DNA of 19,998 nt from an uncultured Alphaproteobacteria bacterium (GTDB lineage: Bacteria; Pseudomonadota; Alphaproteobacteria; Caulobacterales; Parvularculaceae): contig CALAZI010000181.1 of assembly GCA_937895955.1 (NCBI GenBank), forward strand, positions 1 to 19,998, in the 5' to 3' direction. Below the pieces are notes generated by a model that worked only from the letters and a program-made list of their open reading frames with translations, did not search any database and was not told the origin of the DNA. Made by a program: the position numbers and the translations under genes. Shown here piece after piece: positions 1 through 6,858 of the stretch (positions within the stretch are counted from its first letter, which is position 1; each line of letters opens with the position of its first letter).

Positions 1-242
1 AGAACCGTCATTGCGGCGAGGCCCGTCACATGATCGGCGACGGAGGCGACATGGCCGCCGAACATCACGCCGTCCGGCATGACGAAGCGGTCGTCAATCT
101 CCCAGACCATAGACAGCCGGCCCCATTCCCACTCTGTGAGGCGGAACGTCCCGAGCTTCTTTTCGGCCCATTCGTTGAAGCGGGTGTCGCCGCGCTTGTA
201 GCCGTTGAGGATTTCGCTATGGCGGTCGGACGTTTTCGGCAT
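1..242 (-). CDS. PaaI-like hotdog-fold thioesterase, C-terminus cut by window edge
   Basis: The first 80 codons are visible and begin MPKTSDRHSEILNGYKRGDT. Residues about 53-80 contain MPDGVMFGGHVASVADHVTG, which matches the HGG-type active-site helix of the 4HBT/PaaI thioesterase superfamily (here FGGH). Members hydrolyse acyl-CoA or similar thioesters in the cytoplasm; the substrate cannot be told from this fragment. The ATG at 242-240 overlaps the TGA of the upstream CDGSH gene by one base (TGATG), so the two are probably translationally coupled. The gene runs off the left edge of the window. The superfamily is fairly sure, the exact subfamily is not. Confidence 0.75.
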   Translation of the reverse strand, partial: MPKTSDRHSEILNGYKRGDTRFNEWAEKKLGTFRLTEWEWGRLSMVWEIDDRFVMPDGVMFGGHVASVADHVTGLAAMTV

Positions 243-481
243 CAAACGCTCTTGTGCGATCCGTCGCAAAGCGGCGCGCTTTTCGCATGCTTGCAACAGC
301 AGAAAAAGACGCGCTTCGTTTGGTCCGCCGTCCATTTCATCGGCGCGAAATCGGTTCCCTTGTGCGAGCCGTCGCAAAAAGGCTGCGTTTTCGAACGCCC
401 GCAGGCGCACCAGAAATAAGCCTTGCCCGCTTCGACATCGACGGCGAGCGGGGCTCTGGCGGCGATTGTCGGTTCAGCCAT
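242..481 (-). CDS. Dual CDGSH iron-sulfur domain protein
   Basis: This 79-residue protein has two CDGSH-type 2Fe-2S sites. Site one is CACGRSKTQPFCDGSH (about residues 25-40) and site two is CCCKHAKSAPLCDGSH (about 61-76); each fits C-x-C-x2-S/T-x3-P-x-C-D-G-S-H. In mitoNEET-like proteins three Cys and one His per site hold a 2Fe-2S cluster used in redox or cluster transfer. Bacterial two-motif forms of about 80 residues are a known family and are soluble. A good ribosome site (GAGGAA) lies about 6 bases before the ATG at 481. The stop overlaps the start of the downstream thioesterase gene. The physiological partner is unknown. Confidence 0.92.
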   Translation of the reverse strand: MAEPTIAARAPLAVDVEAGKAYFWCACGRSKTQPFCDGSHKGTDFAPMKWTADQTKRVFFCCCKHAKSAPLCDGSHKSV

Positions 482-544
482 AAACGTTCCTCACGGGTTA
501 ATCGGTTCGAGCAGCCTATCAGCGGGACCGGGCGCTGAAAAGCG

Positions 545-1273
545 TCACTTGCCGAGCACGCAGACGTCGAGCTTCTCGTTCCGCACGATATCCATCCGCT
601 TACGGATCGTCGCAGCGCGGGCGCGCACGTAAGGACCTGGATTTACAGCGCGCCATTTGTTCGGGCTAGGCAGGACCGCGGCGAGGAGCGAGGCTTCTTC
701 CTTGGTGAGATCGCGCGCGCTTTTTCCGAACCGCCCCCGTGCGGCGGCCTCGGCGCCGAAATAGCCGTCGCCCCATTCGGCGACATTGAGATAGATTTCC
801 ATGGTGCGGCGCTTGCCCCAGACGCGCTCGGCGACAAGCGTGAAATAGGTTTCAAGCGCTTTGCGCGCCCATCCCCCGCCCTGCCAGAGAAAAACATTCT
901 TCGCCGTCTGCTGCGTGATCGTCGATCCGCCGCGGCGCTTCGCGCCGTTCTTGTTGTCTTCCATCGCCTGCTCGATCGCCTCCATATCGACGCCCTTATG
1001 GAGGCAGAACCGCGAATCCTCCGCCGCGATGACGGCGCGAACGAGATGCGGGGAAATTTCATCAAGCGACGCCCAGGGATGAACGATCCTGTCGCCGGAC
1101 AGCTTGCGCTGGAGCATCGTCCAGGTGCCTGGCGGCGGCGCGACGCGATAGATGATCGCGCCGATGAAAGGCGACGCGACAAGGAGGGCGAGCCCGGCGA
1201 AAACGCCGCGCAGCGCCGCGCCCCGCGCCCGTTTCAGCTTCTTCTTTGAAATCGTCTTCCCAAAGAGCTTCAT
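545..1273 (-). CDS. mtgA: Monofunctional biosynthetic peptidoglycan transglycosylase
   Basis: The protein has 242 residues, normal for MtgA. It polymerises lipid II into glycan strands at the outer face of the inner membrane. A basic N-terminus is followed by one membrane anchor (about residues 20-42) and a GT51 domain. Visible GT51 signatures are AAEDSRF with the likely catalytic Glu85, RRGGSTITQQTAKNVFL (113-129), KRRTMEIYLNVAEWG with the second conserved Glu (149 or 156 region), and FGAEAAARGRFGKSA. There is no transpeptidase domain, which separates it from class A PBPs. It is divergent from the DUF805 gene; the ribosome site before ATG 1273 is weak. The 63-base gap between it and the CDGSH gene holds nothing obvious. 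Confidence 0.96.
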   Translation of the reverse strand: MKLFGKTISKKKLKRARGAALRGVFAGLALLVASPFIGAIIYRVAPPPGTWTMLQRKLSGDRIVHPWASLDEISPHLVRAVIAAEDSRFCLHKGVDMEAIEQAMEDNKNGAKRRGGSTITQQTAKNVFLWQGGGWARKALETYFTLVAERVWGKRRTMEIYLNVAEWGDGYFGAEAAARGRFGKSARDLTKEEASLLAAVLPSPNKWRAVNPGPYVRARAATIRKRMDIVRNEKLDVCVLGK

Positions 1274-1420
1274 CGCTTGAGACGCCCCGCCGCCCGCCGG
1301 GGCGATTTCTCCGCCAAAGCGCTGGGCTTAGCAAGCCTACGCCCGCGGGTTGCCTTGAGGCAAATCATGCTAGGAAACGGCCGGCGCGGCGCTCCGGCGC
1401 CGCCGGAAAGGGAGAAAGCC

Positions 1421-1828
1421 ATGACCGACGCGCCGACAGATCGCATCGTCGAGTTCAAGGACGCTTTAAAGCTCGGCTTTACAAACTACGCCCAATTCCA
1501 CGGCCGATCCTCGCGGGGCGCCTTCTGGTGGTGGATGCTGTGGATTATCCTGATTTCGATCGGCATCGGCGTGGTCGAAAGCATTCTGTTCGGCGGTTTT
1601 GTTCGCAAGCCGGGCATGGGCGGACCGATTGAAACGCTGTTCCGCCTCGCTGTGTTCTTGCCGAACGTTTCAATGAGCGTTCGACGCCTTCACGACGTCG
1701 GCCGGTCGGGCTGGTGGTCGCTGCTTGCCCTCACCGGCATCGGCGTTCTGTTGTTGATCTTCTGGTGGGTCCAACCGGGCCAGCGCCAGGAAAACGTTTT
1801 CGGGCCGGATAAGGAAGCGGGGCGCTAG
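1421..1828 (+). CDS. DUF805 family inner-membrane protein
   Basis: This 135-residue protein contains the DUF805 hallmarks: HGRSSRGAFWWWMLW near residue 27, then RRLHDVGRSGWW near residue 88. It has about three or four hydrophobic segments (residues about 36-55, 70-85, 97-118). The family is widespread in bacteria and its function is unknown. The ATG at 1421 is preferred over an in-frame start at 1277 because an AGGGAG site sits a few bases upstream and homology begins just after it. The stop codon TAG is the loop of a perfect 9-bp hairpin. It is convergent with the DUF1761-like gene. Confidence 0.88.
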   Translation: MTDAPTDRIVEFKDALKLGFTNYAQFHGRSSRGAFWWWMLWIILISIGIGVVESILFGGFVRKPGMGGPIETLFRLAVFLPNVSMSVRRLHDVGRSGWWSLLALTGIGVLLLIFWWVQPGQRQENVFGPDKEAGR

Positions 1829-1837
1829 GCGCCCCGC
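1817..1837. terminator. Hairpin between convergent DUF805 and DUF1761-like genes
   Basis: The arms GCGGGGCGC (1817-1825) and GCGCCCCGC (1829-1837) are perfectly complementary. The three-base loop is the TAG stop codon of the DUF805 gene. On the minus strand the stem is followed by TTCCTTATCC, so it fits best as a terminator of the DUF1761-like gene. The plus-strand side lacks a clear T run. Confidence 0.6.
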
Positions 1838-1849
1838 GAGACGTTATCG

Positions 1850-2245
1850 CTATTTGAAGCGCGCGAGAATTGCTGCGGCGACGACCCAGCCGACGAGAAG
1901 ATGACCGGCGTCGATCATCAACAGCGTCAGATTGTGCGCCGGCGTGTAGATATAGGCGTAGGCGGAGAACGGGAGCGCGAAAAACGCCCATAGGATGACC
2001 GCGGTTTTCACCGCGTCCGACATCCCTTCGGCGCCCTTCCATTTCAGGACGATTGCAAGGCCGATGACCTGCATCGCGGTGATGACGAGGCCGGGGACCA
2101 TCCACACAGGATCGCCGGCGTCTTCCTCGGTGAGACCTTCGGCGGCCATCCACGCTTCGGCGAACAAAAAGCCGTACCAGAGGTATCCGAGAAGAAAGAA
2201 CGCGACTGTCGCGATTGCGATACCGGCAGGATTGAGCTTCGGCAT
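1850..2245 (-). CDS. DUF1761-like integral membrane protein
   Basis: The protein has 131 residues and four hydrophobic segments (about residues 8-28, 48-68, 80-100, 107-128). The opening MPKLNPAGIAIATVAFFLLG, the following YLWYGFLF, then AEAWMAAEGLT and the last helix starting near GHLLVGWVV are the layout I know for DUF1761 proteins, small membrane proteins of unknown function. The start at 2245 is preferred to an upstream in-frame ATG at 2272 because GGGAGAG lies just before it and the family begins there. It is transcribed away from the GFA gene in the same direction, with a 90-base gap. Confidence 0.75.
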   Translation of the reverse strand: MPKLNPAGIAIATVAFFLLGYLWYGFLFAEAWMAAEGLTEEDAGDPVWMVPGLVITAMQVIGLAIVLKWKGAEGMSDAVKTAVILWAFFALPFSAYAYIYTPAHNLTLLMIDAGHLLVGWVVAAAILARFK

Positions 2246-2315
2246 GTTTCTCTCCCTGATTGCCGCAGACAAGCCAAGTTAAAGCGCTTCGTCCGCATCA
2301 GGAAGAACCAACTGC

Positions 2316-2328
2316 GCTGCGGCGCAGC
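2316..2328 (-). terminator. Weak hairpin after the GFA-family gene
   Basis: GCTGC and GCAGC form a 5-bp stem around GGC, just downstream of the GFA gene stop. On the minus strand it is followed by a moderately T-rich stretch (CAGTTGGTTCTTCC). The short stem makes it a weak call. Confidence 0.3.
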
Positions 2329-2335
2329 AAGGCCG

Positions 2336-2797
2336 CTAGAACCGGCGCTGCGCGCGATAGGCCTCGACATAGGGCGCATAATCCTTGGGCTGAACGTCAT
2401 TCGTCAGCTTGCCGAAGGTCACCCAGCCTTGCGCGCTTCTCGTCCAGATGTCGCCAACCGGCTCAACCCAGCTCGTATCGTCGAACGTGCCTGCCCTGAG
2501 GCTCAAAAAGCCGACGGAAGGCGTCTGGCCGTGGGCGATGCGCGAGCCGCAATCGCCGCAGAACCAGCCGAAGCGCTTGTTGCCGGCGTCGGACGTCCAT
2601 TCGATCTTTTTCGGTTCGCCCTTGGTGAATTTGAACGCCGTCTCCGGGATCGTCGCCGAGACGACGAAGGCGCTTCCGGTGATCTTCTGGCAGTTGGAAC
2701 AATGGCAATTATAGATCATCAAGGGCGGCGCCGAGAGTTCGTAACGCAAGGCGCCGCAGTGACAGCCGCCCGTCTGCGGCAGGGAAGCTTTCGCCAT
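2336..2797 (-). CDS. GFA/CENP-V family zinc-binding protein
   Basis: This 153-residue protein matches the family named after glutathione-dependent formaldehyde-activating enzyme. Its zinc ligands are in place: GGCHCGALRYE (C12, C14), CHCSNCQKITGSAF (C31, C33, C36) and CGDCGSRI (C80, C83). The fold binds two zincs. Family names suggest glutathione-adduct chemistry, but most bacterial paralogues have no proven substrate, so the function here is open. The ATG at 2797 has a strong GAGGAG site about ten bases upstream. It is divergent from the cupin remnant. Confidence 0.93.
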   Translation of the reverse strand: MAKASLPQTGGCHCGALRYELSAPPLMIYNCHCSNCQKITGSAFVVSATIPETAFKFTKGEPKKIEWTSDAGNKRFGWFCGDCGSRIAHGQTPSVGFLSLRAGTFDDTSWVEPVGDIWTRSAQGWVTFGKLTNDVQPKDYAPYVEAYRAQRRF

Positions 2798-2866
2798 CGT
2801 CTCATCTCCTCATTTGCAGCCGCGCTACCCCTTCTAGCATCAAATCGACGAACAAGAGACGCCGCC

Positions 2867-3132
2867 ATTATCAAAATCTCGGCAACAGCCGCCGCAAGCG
2901 CGCTTCTTTTCAGCGGATCCTGCCAAGCCAAGCCGCCCCATCGACCTTGTGACGGTTGCGCCCGGCGTTTATTCGACGGAGCTTGAAAACGACCATGTTC
3001 GTGCGATCCTCATCGCCGCGCGCGCCGGCGAGCTCACGGCCCTGCATTCGCATCCGGGGCGCGGCGGCGGCGTTCCTGAACGACTGCGTCGATCGCCGAA
3101 TGAACGTTGTTGAGGTGAAAGCGGCGCAGTGA
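2867..3132 (+). pseudogene. Decayed secreted cupin-like gene with frameshifts
   Basis: Three plus-strand frames each carry part of one protein. From 2867 a signal peptide is readable (IIKISATAAASALLF, then SGSCQA, then KPP) but its first codon is ATT, not ATG. From 2937 the frame shifts to LVTVAPGVYSTELENDHVRA followed by ILIAARAGELTALHSHPG, which resembles the start of small cupins that have a Y-x3-L-E-N-D-x-V-R stretch and an H-S-H-P metal motif. Around 3070 the frame shifts again to FLNDCVDRRMNVVEVKAAQ and a TGA at 3130-3132. No frame gives an intact protein, and the cupin core barrel seems deleted. This fills the gap at 2798-3132. The family is inferred from short motifs. Confidence 0.6.
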
Positions 3133-4074
3133 TCACGCCGCCGAAAAATCGACAATTCCGGCGCCTTCGGTGCGTCCCTGCGGAGAGGCGAGCCACGCCT
3201 CGCAGCATGCTTTCGAAAGCGTTCTGACGCGCAGGATGTAGGATTGCCGTTCGGCGACCGATATGACGCCGCGCGCATCGAGCAGGTTAAAGAGGTGCGA
3301 CGCCTTTATACATTGGTCATAGGCCGGGAGGGCGTAGGATTTTTCCGCTTTCTTCCCCGCCTCGATGATCGCAAGGCAGGCGGCCTCAGCTTCCTTGAAC
3401 TGATCGAAGAGAACGTCCGTGTTCGCGAGCTCGAAATTATAGGCGGAGAATTCGACTTCCTGCTGGTGGAAGACGTCGCCATAGGTGAACGGCGCGCCGT
3501 CCGGCTTCCGACCGCCATAGACGAGATCGAACCCGTTATCGACGCCCTGGATGTACATGGCGAGGCGCTCAAGCCCGTAGGTGATCTCGCCCGTCACCGG
3601 CTTGCAGTCGAACCCGCCGACCTGCTGGAAATAGGTGAACTGCGTCACCTCCATGCCGTCGCACCAGACTTCCCAGCCGAGCCCCCAGGCGCCGAGCGTC
3701 GGGCTTTCCCAATCATCCTCGACGAACCTTATGTCGTGCACGGAGCGATCGACGCCGATCGCGTCGAGCGAGCCGAGATAGAGGTCCTGAATATTATCCG
3801 GCGACGGCTTCAGGACGACCTGAAACTGGTAATAATGCTGGAACCGGTTGGGGTTCGCGCCGTAGCGCCCGTCGGTCGGCCGCCGGCAGGGCTGGACGTA
3901 AGCCGCGTTCCACGGCTTCGGGCCGAGCGAGCGCAGCGTCGTCGCCGGGTGAAACGTCCCCGCCCCCATCTCCATGTCATAGGGCTGCAGGATGACGCAG
4001 CCCTGCTCCGCCCAGTAAGTCTGGAGCGTCAGGATGAGACCCTGAAAGGAGAGCGGTTTTTTCGCGTCAGCCAT
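3133..4074 (-). CDS. glyQ: Glycyl-tRNA synthetase alpha subunit
   Basis: The protein has 313 residues, close to the usual length of about 300. It is the catalytic alpha chain of the alpha2beta2 bacterial GlyRS, which charges tRNA-Gly. Conserved blocks are visible: LSFQGLILTLQTYWAEQGCV, then QPYDMEMGAGTFHPATTLRS, PWNAAYVQPCRRPTDGRYG, NRFQHYYQFQVVLKPSP, WCDGMEVTQFTYFQQVGG and GEITYGLERLAMYIQGV. The start at 4074 gives the standard N-terminus, though no strong ribosome site is seen. It lies 33 bases after SURF1 on the same strand. The beta-subunit gene glyS, often next to glyQ, does not follow; the cupin remnant does. Confidence 0.98.
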   Translation of the reverse strand: MADAKKPLSFQGLILTLQTYWAEQGCVILQPYDMEMGAGTFHPATTLRSLGPKPWNAAYVQPCRRPTDGRYGANPNRFQHYYQFQVVLKPSPDNIQDLYLGSLDAIGVDRSVHDIRFVEDDWESPTLGAWGLGWEVWCDGMEVTQFTYFQQVGGFDCKPVTGEITYGLERLAMYIQGVDNGFDLVYGGRKPDGAPFTYGDVFHQQEVEFSAYNFELANTDVLFDQFKEAEAACLAIIEAGKKAEKSYALPAYDQCIKASHLFNLLDARGVISVAERQSYILRVRTLSKACCEAWLASPQGRTEGAGIVDFSAA

Positions 4075-4107
4075 TGAGCGGGTGGATAGGGGCGCGGCCG
4101 ATGGCGG

Positions 4108-4839
4108 TCAAGCGTCGCCCCGCTTCAGCGAAAACGCCAGAAATACGCCGATAAGCGCTGCGGCGAGCCCGAACCAGGTCAGCGCATATTCGAAATGCCG
4201 GTTCGGGATGTCGATGCGGGTGAGCCCCCCTTTCGGCCACGCCGCCGGATTCTCTCGTCCATTGCTGTCGACGTAAAAGGGCGGCGTCTCGATCGAGTGG
4301 CGCGCGGCCAGGATTTCAGGGTCGCGAATGAAATAGAGATTGTCTTGGGGTTGATCTTTCGGCGCCAGCGATTTTTCAAAGCCGCGCTTTCGCTCCGCGC
4401 GGCGAAAAAGCCCCTCAATGCGCAGTTCGCCTTCAACCTGTCCCGCCGCGCGCGTTTCAGGATCGCGAAAATCCTGCGGCGCGAAGCCGCGATTGACGTA
4501 GACGAAACGCCGAGCGCCGGTTGCGGGATCGGCGGCGTCGAGCGGGGTGAAAACATAAACGCCCGCCGCGCCGTCATAGGTGCCGAAGACGCGCGTCTCG
4601 AGATCATGCGCGTAGACGCCTTCGAGAAACACCGGCTGATATTCCATGTTTTCGCCCGCCGCCTCGCGCGACATCGCATCGTCAAACGCGATCGGCGCCG
4701 CCGACAAACGCTCCGTCATCTGCGCGATGACGCCGCGCTTCCACTCAAGACGCTGCAATTGCCAGACGCCCAGCGAGATGAGGATTGCAAGCGCGACCAG
4801 AACGGCGACGGCGAGGCCCGGACGAAACGTGAACTTCAT
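4108..4839 (-). CDS. SURF1 family cytochrome oxidase assembly protein
   Basis: The protein has 243 residues and the SURF1 topology: an N-terminal helix (about 8-26), a large periplasmic domain and a C-terminal helix (about 218-237). Signatures are LGVWQLQRLEWKRGVI at the end of helix one, FVYVNRGFAPQDF in the middle and NRHFEYALTWFGLAA at helix two. SURF1 proteins assist heme a insertion into subunit I of aa3 oxidases. The start ATG overlaps the stop of the DUF983 gene as ATGA, which indicates translational coupling. This is the last oxidase-related gene of the cluster. Confidence 0.95.
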   Translation of the reverse strand: MKFTFRPGLAVAVLVALAILISLGVWQLQRLEWKRGVIAQMTERLSAAPIAFDDAMSREAAGENMEYQPVFLEGVYAHDLETRVFGTYDGAAGVYVFTPLDAADPATGARRFVYVNRGFAPQDFRDPETRAAGQVEGELRIEGLFRRAERKRGFEKSLAPKDQPQDNLYFIRDPEILAARHSIETPPFYVDSNGRENPAAWPKGGLTRIDIPNRHFEYALTWFGLAAALIGVFLAFSLKRGDA

Positions 4840-5204
4840 TCCTCAAGCCGGCCTTCTTCGGCCTTGTGGCGATATTGCAGCGCAATCAGCGTCGCCTTGA
4901 ACGGACGCAGCAAGGCGAGCGAAAGAATGATCGCGACAGCCGCCGACACGCCGAAGGCGGCGAGCATCGGCGCGTACCAGGCAAAGCGCGCGACGAAGGC
5001 GACGGCGACCGCGACAAAGCCGACGATGAACATGACGAAGACGGCGGGGCCGTCGCCGGAATCGGCTTTCGAAAAATCGAGATTGCAAACCTCGCAGCGC
5101 GGCCTGATCCCGAGAAATCCCTGGAATAAGGCGCCTTGGCCGCAGCGCGGACATTTGCCGGCGAGCCCCGCCGAAAAAGCGGAAACCGGCGGATAATAGG
5201 TCAT
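4836..5204 (-). CDS. DUF983 membrane protein of the cox cluster
   Basis: This 122-residue protein begins with a zinc-ribbon-like segment, CPRCGQGALFQGF and CEVCNLDF (C18, C21, C37, C40), followed by two hydrophobic helices (about 50-72 and 75-98). This is the DUF983 layout, which commonly lies between ctaE and SURF1 in alphaproteobacteria. Its role is unproven; position suggests oxidase assembly. The ATG at 5204 is chosen because it overlaps the upstream lipoprotein stop as ATGA and gives the standard family N-terminus. Its own stop overlaps the SURF1 start the same way. Confidence 0.93.
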   Translation of the reverse strand: MTYYPPVSAFSAGLAGKCPRCGQGALFQGFLGIRPRCEVCNLDFSKADSGDGPAVFVMFIVGFVAVAVAFVARFAWYAPMLAAFGVSAAVAIILSLALLRPFKATLIALQYRHKAEEGRLEE

Positions 5205-5752
5205 TCGGCGGCGGCCGCGCGCGTCATTGTCAGACCGCCATCGCTGACGGCTTCGCCCGCTGCGTAGGACGCCGCCGCGGCGACGAGCGCGTCGACGGTT
5301 TTCACCTCGCACGTCGTATAGTCGTCATCCGTCGCCATGCCGCCGGCGTCGATGAGCGAATCGACCAGCGCGCGCGGCAGATCGGAACACCACATCATGA
5401 CGAGCGAAAAACTCTCGCCCGCCGCGTGACCCCAGAAATATTGCGCGCCCTCGCCGTCGCCCTCGTCCAATTGCACCGCGTAATCGTTCTCGCCGATTTG
5501 CCGGAACCGCGTTTCGATGACGTCATCCTCGACCGCGAACACATAACGCCCGCCCTTGTCGAGGCTGACGGAAATCGGATTGCAATCCTCCTCCTCGCCC
5601 TCCTTCGGATCGGCGCAGGCTTCGTAAACGCCCTCTGCAAGCGGCGTCGCCGTCGCATTCGATGCGTCGAGAAGCGGCGTTTCAGAAACAAGGCAGCCGG
5701 ACAGGAGCAATCCTGTCGCGGCGAGAAGCGCGGTGGGCGCGAGGCCTTTCAT
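5201..5752 (-). CDS. Predicted lipoprotein of unknown function inside the cox cluster
   Basis: This 183-residue protein starts with a type II signal peptide: MKGLAPTALLAATGLLLSGC, lipidated Cys at 20. The mature part is acidic and has an EGEEEDC stretch near residue 52. It has three further Cys besides that one (near residues 46, 122 and 148), which could form disulfides in the periplasm. I recognise no domain. It sits 27 bases after ctaE and overlaps DUF983 by four bases (ATGA), so it is co-transcribed with and probably coupled to oxidase assembly genes. The usual alphaproteobacterial cluster goes straight from ctaE to DUF983, so this is an insertion. A role in oxidase assembly is inference only. 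Confidence 0.85.
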   Translation of the reverse strand: MKGLAPTALLAATGLLLSGCLVSETPLLDASNATATPLAEGVYEACADPKEGEEEDCNPISVSLDKGGRYVFAVEDDVIETRFRQIGENDYAVQLDEGDGEGAQYFWGHAAGESFSLVMMWCSDLPRALVDSLIDAGGMATDDDYTTCEVKTVDALVAAAASYAAGEAVSDGGLTMTRAAAAE

Positions 5753-5779
5753 GGAAAGCCCCCCTTGAAAGCGGGCGCG

Positions 5780-6754
5780 CTAGGACAGCAGGCCCTGATT
5801 GCCGAGCACGTAGATGAAGGCGAAAAGGAAAAGCCACACGACGTCGACAAAGTGCCAGTACCACGCCGCCGCTTCAAAGCCGAAATGACGATCGGCCGTG
5901 AAGTGTCCGGCGAGCGCGCGGAAAAGGCAGACCGTCAGGAAGATCGTGCCGATTATGACATGCAGGCCGTGGAAACCCGTCGCCATGAAGAAGGATGCGC
6001 CGTAAATGCCGCCGCCCGAAAACGAGAACATGCCGAGCGACAGGGCTTCGTAATATTCGACCGCCTGCAGCATGGTGAAAAACGCGCCGAGCAGGATAGT
6101 CAGAACAAGGCCCTGGATAAGACCCTTCTTGTCATTGTGCAGCACCGCGTGATGCGCCCATGTCACTGTCGTGCCGGACAGCAAAAGCACCAGCGTGTTG
6201 ATGAGCGGCAAGCCCCAGGGATTGAGCGGTTCGACGCCTTTCGGCGGCCACATGCTGTCGGTGTAATGCTGGCGGAAATCATTGCCGAGGAAAGCGGGAT
6301 CGCCGTTGGTGTTGAGCATCTGCGTGCCGTCCGTCAGCATCACAGCGTCGCGCGCATCCGGAAAAAGCGCGGCGCCGAAAAACGCCCAGAACCACGCCGC
6401 GAAGAACATCACTTCCGATGCGATGAAGAGAACCATGCCGTAACGCAGGCCGAGGCGAACGACGAGCGAGGTGTTCTCGCCGGTAAGGCTTTCCTTCACG
6501 ACGTCGCGCCACCAGCCGATCATCGTCACGAGGACGCCGGCGAAGCCGAGCATGAAAAGCCAGTTGCCTTTCAACTGAAACGGATAATCTCCGGCGGCGT
6601 TCGGCACGCCGAGCACGAGGCCGGCTTCTCCGGCGCCCGAGCGCATCCAGGTGACGGCCCCCGCCATCATGATTGTCGCGGCCAGCGAGCCGATGATCGG
6701 CCACGGGCTCGGATTGACGAGATGGTAGTCGTGCTTGACCTCAGCGCCGGCCAT
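5780..6754 (-). CDS. ctaE: Cytochrome c oxidase subunit III
   Basis: The protein has 324 residues with seven predicted helices. Conserved blocks are KHDYHLVNPSPWPIIGS at the N-terminus, IASEVMFFAAWFWAFF with the conserved Glu114, TVTWAHHAVLH, ATGFHGLHVIIGTIFL and WYWHFVDVVWLFLF at the C-terminus. Subunit III stabilises the aa3 core and the proton uptake path. The loop between the SEVMFF helix and WPPKGVEPLNPW (about 133-168) is some 30 residues longer than in forms I know, where FPD is followed soon by WPP. The start at 6754 has a GAGGGCGG-type site upstream. Confidence 0.98.
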   Translation of the reverse strand: MAGAEVKHDYHLVNPSPWPIIGSLAATIMMAGAVTWMRSGAGEAGLVLGVPNAAGDYPFQLKGNWLFMLGFAGVLVTMIGWWRDVVKESLTGENTSLVVRLGLRYGMVLFIASEVMFFAAWFWAFFGAALFPDARDAVMLTDGTQMLNTNGDPAFLGNDFRQHYTDSMWPPKGVEPLNPWGLPLINTLVLLLSGTTVTWAHHAVLHNDKKGLIQGLVLTILLGAFFTMLQAVEYYEALSLGMFSFSGGGIYGASFFMATGFHGLHVIIGTIFLTVCLFRALAGHFTADRHFGFEAAAWYWHFVDVVWLFLFAFIYVLGNQGLLS

Positions 6755-6858
6755 GGGTTCCGCCCTCTTCTCAAGTCGATTTGCGGCTGTCTATAGCCTT
6801 CTGCGGGGCGGAATTCCAAGCCCTGCGGCGCAGGCTGGCGGCGCTGCGACAATCGGGC

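Noticed and set aside
1350..1363. Short inverted repeat TTGCC/GGCAA upstream of the DUF805 gene
   Set aside because: Arms of only five bases are expected by chance in this composition, and no promoter pattern fits around it.
3244..4077. Plus-strand open frame antisense to glyQ
   Set aside because: Shadow of a highly conserved gene; no motif and no ribosome site that supports it.
5426..6796. Plus-strand open frame of about 456 codons antisense to ctaE
   Set aside because: Low-complexity charged composition and full overlap with ctaE and the lipoprotein gene; no recognisable motif.
6822..6834. CCTGC/GCAGG hairpin between ctaG and ctaE
   Set aside because: Only a five-pair stem with no T run on either side; ctaG and ctaE are probably one transcript.
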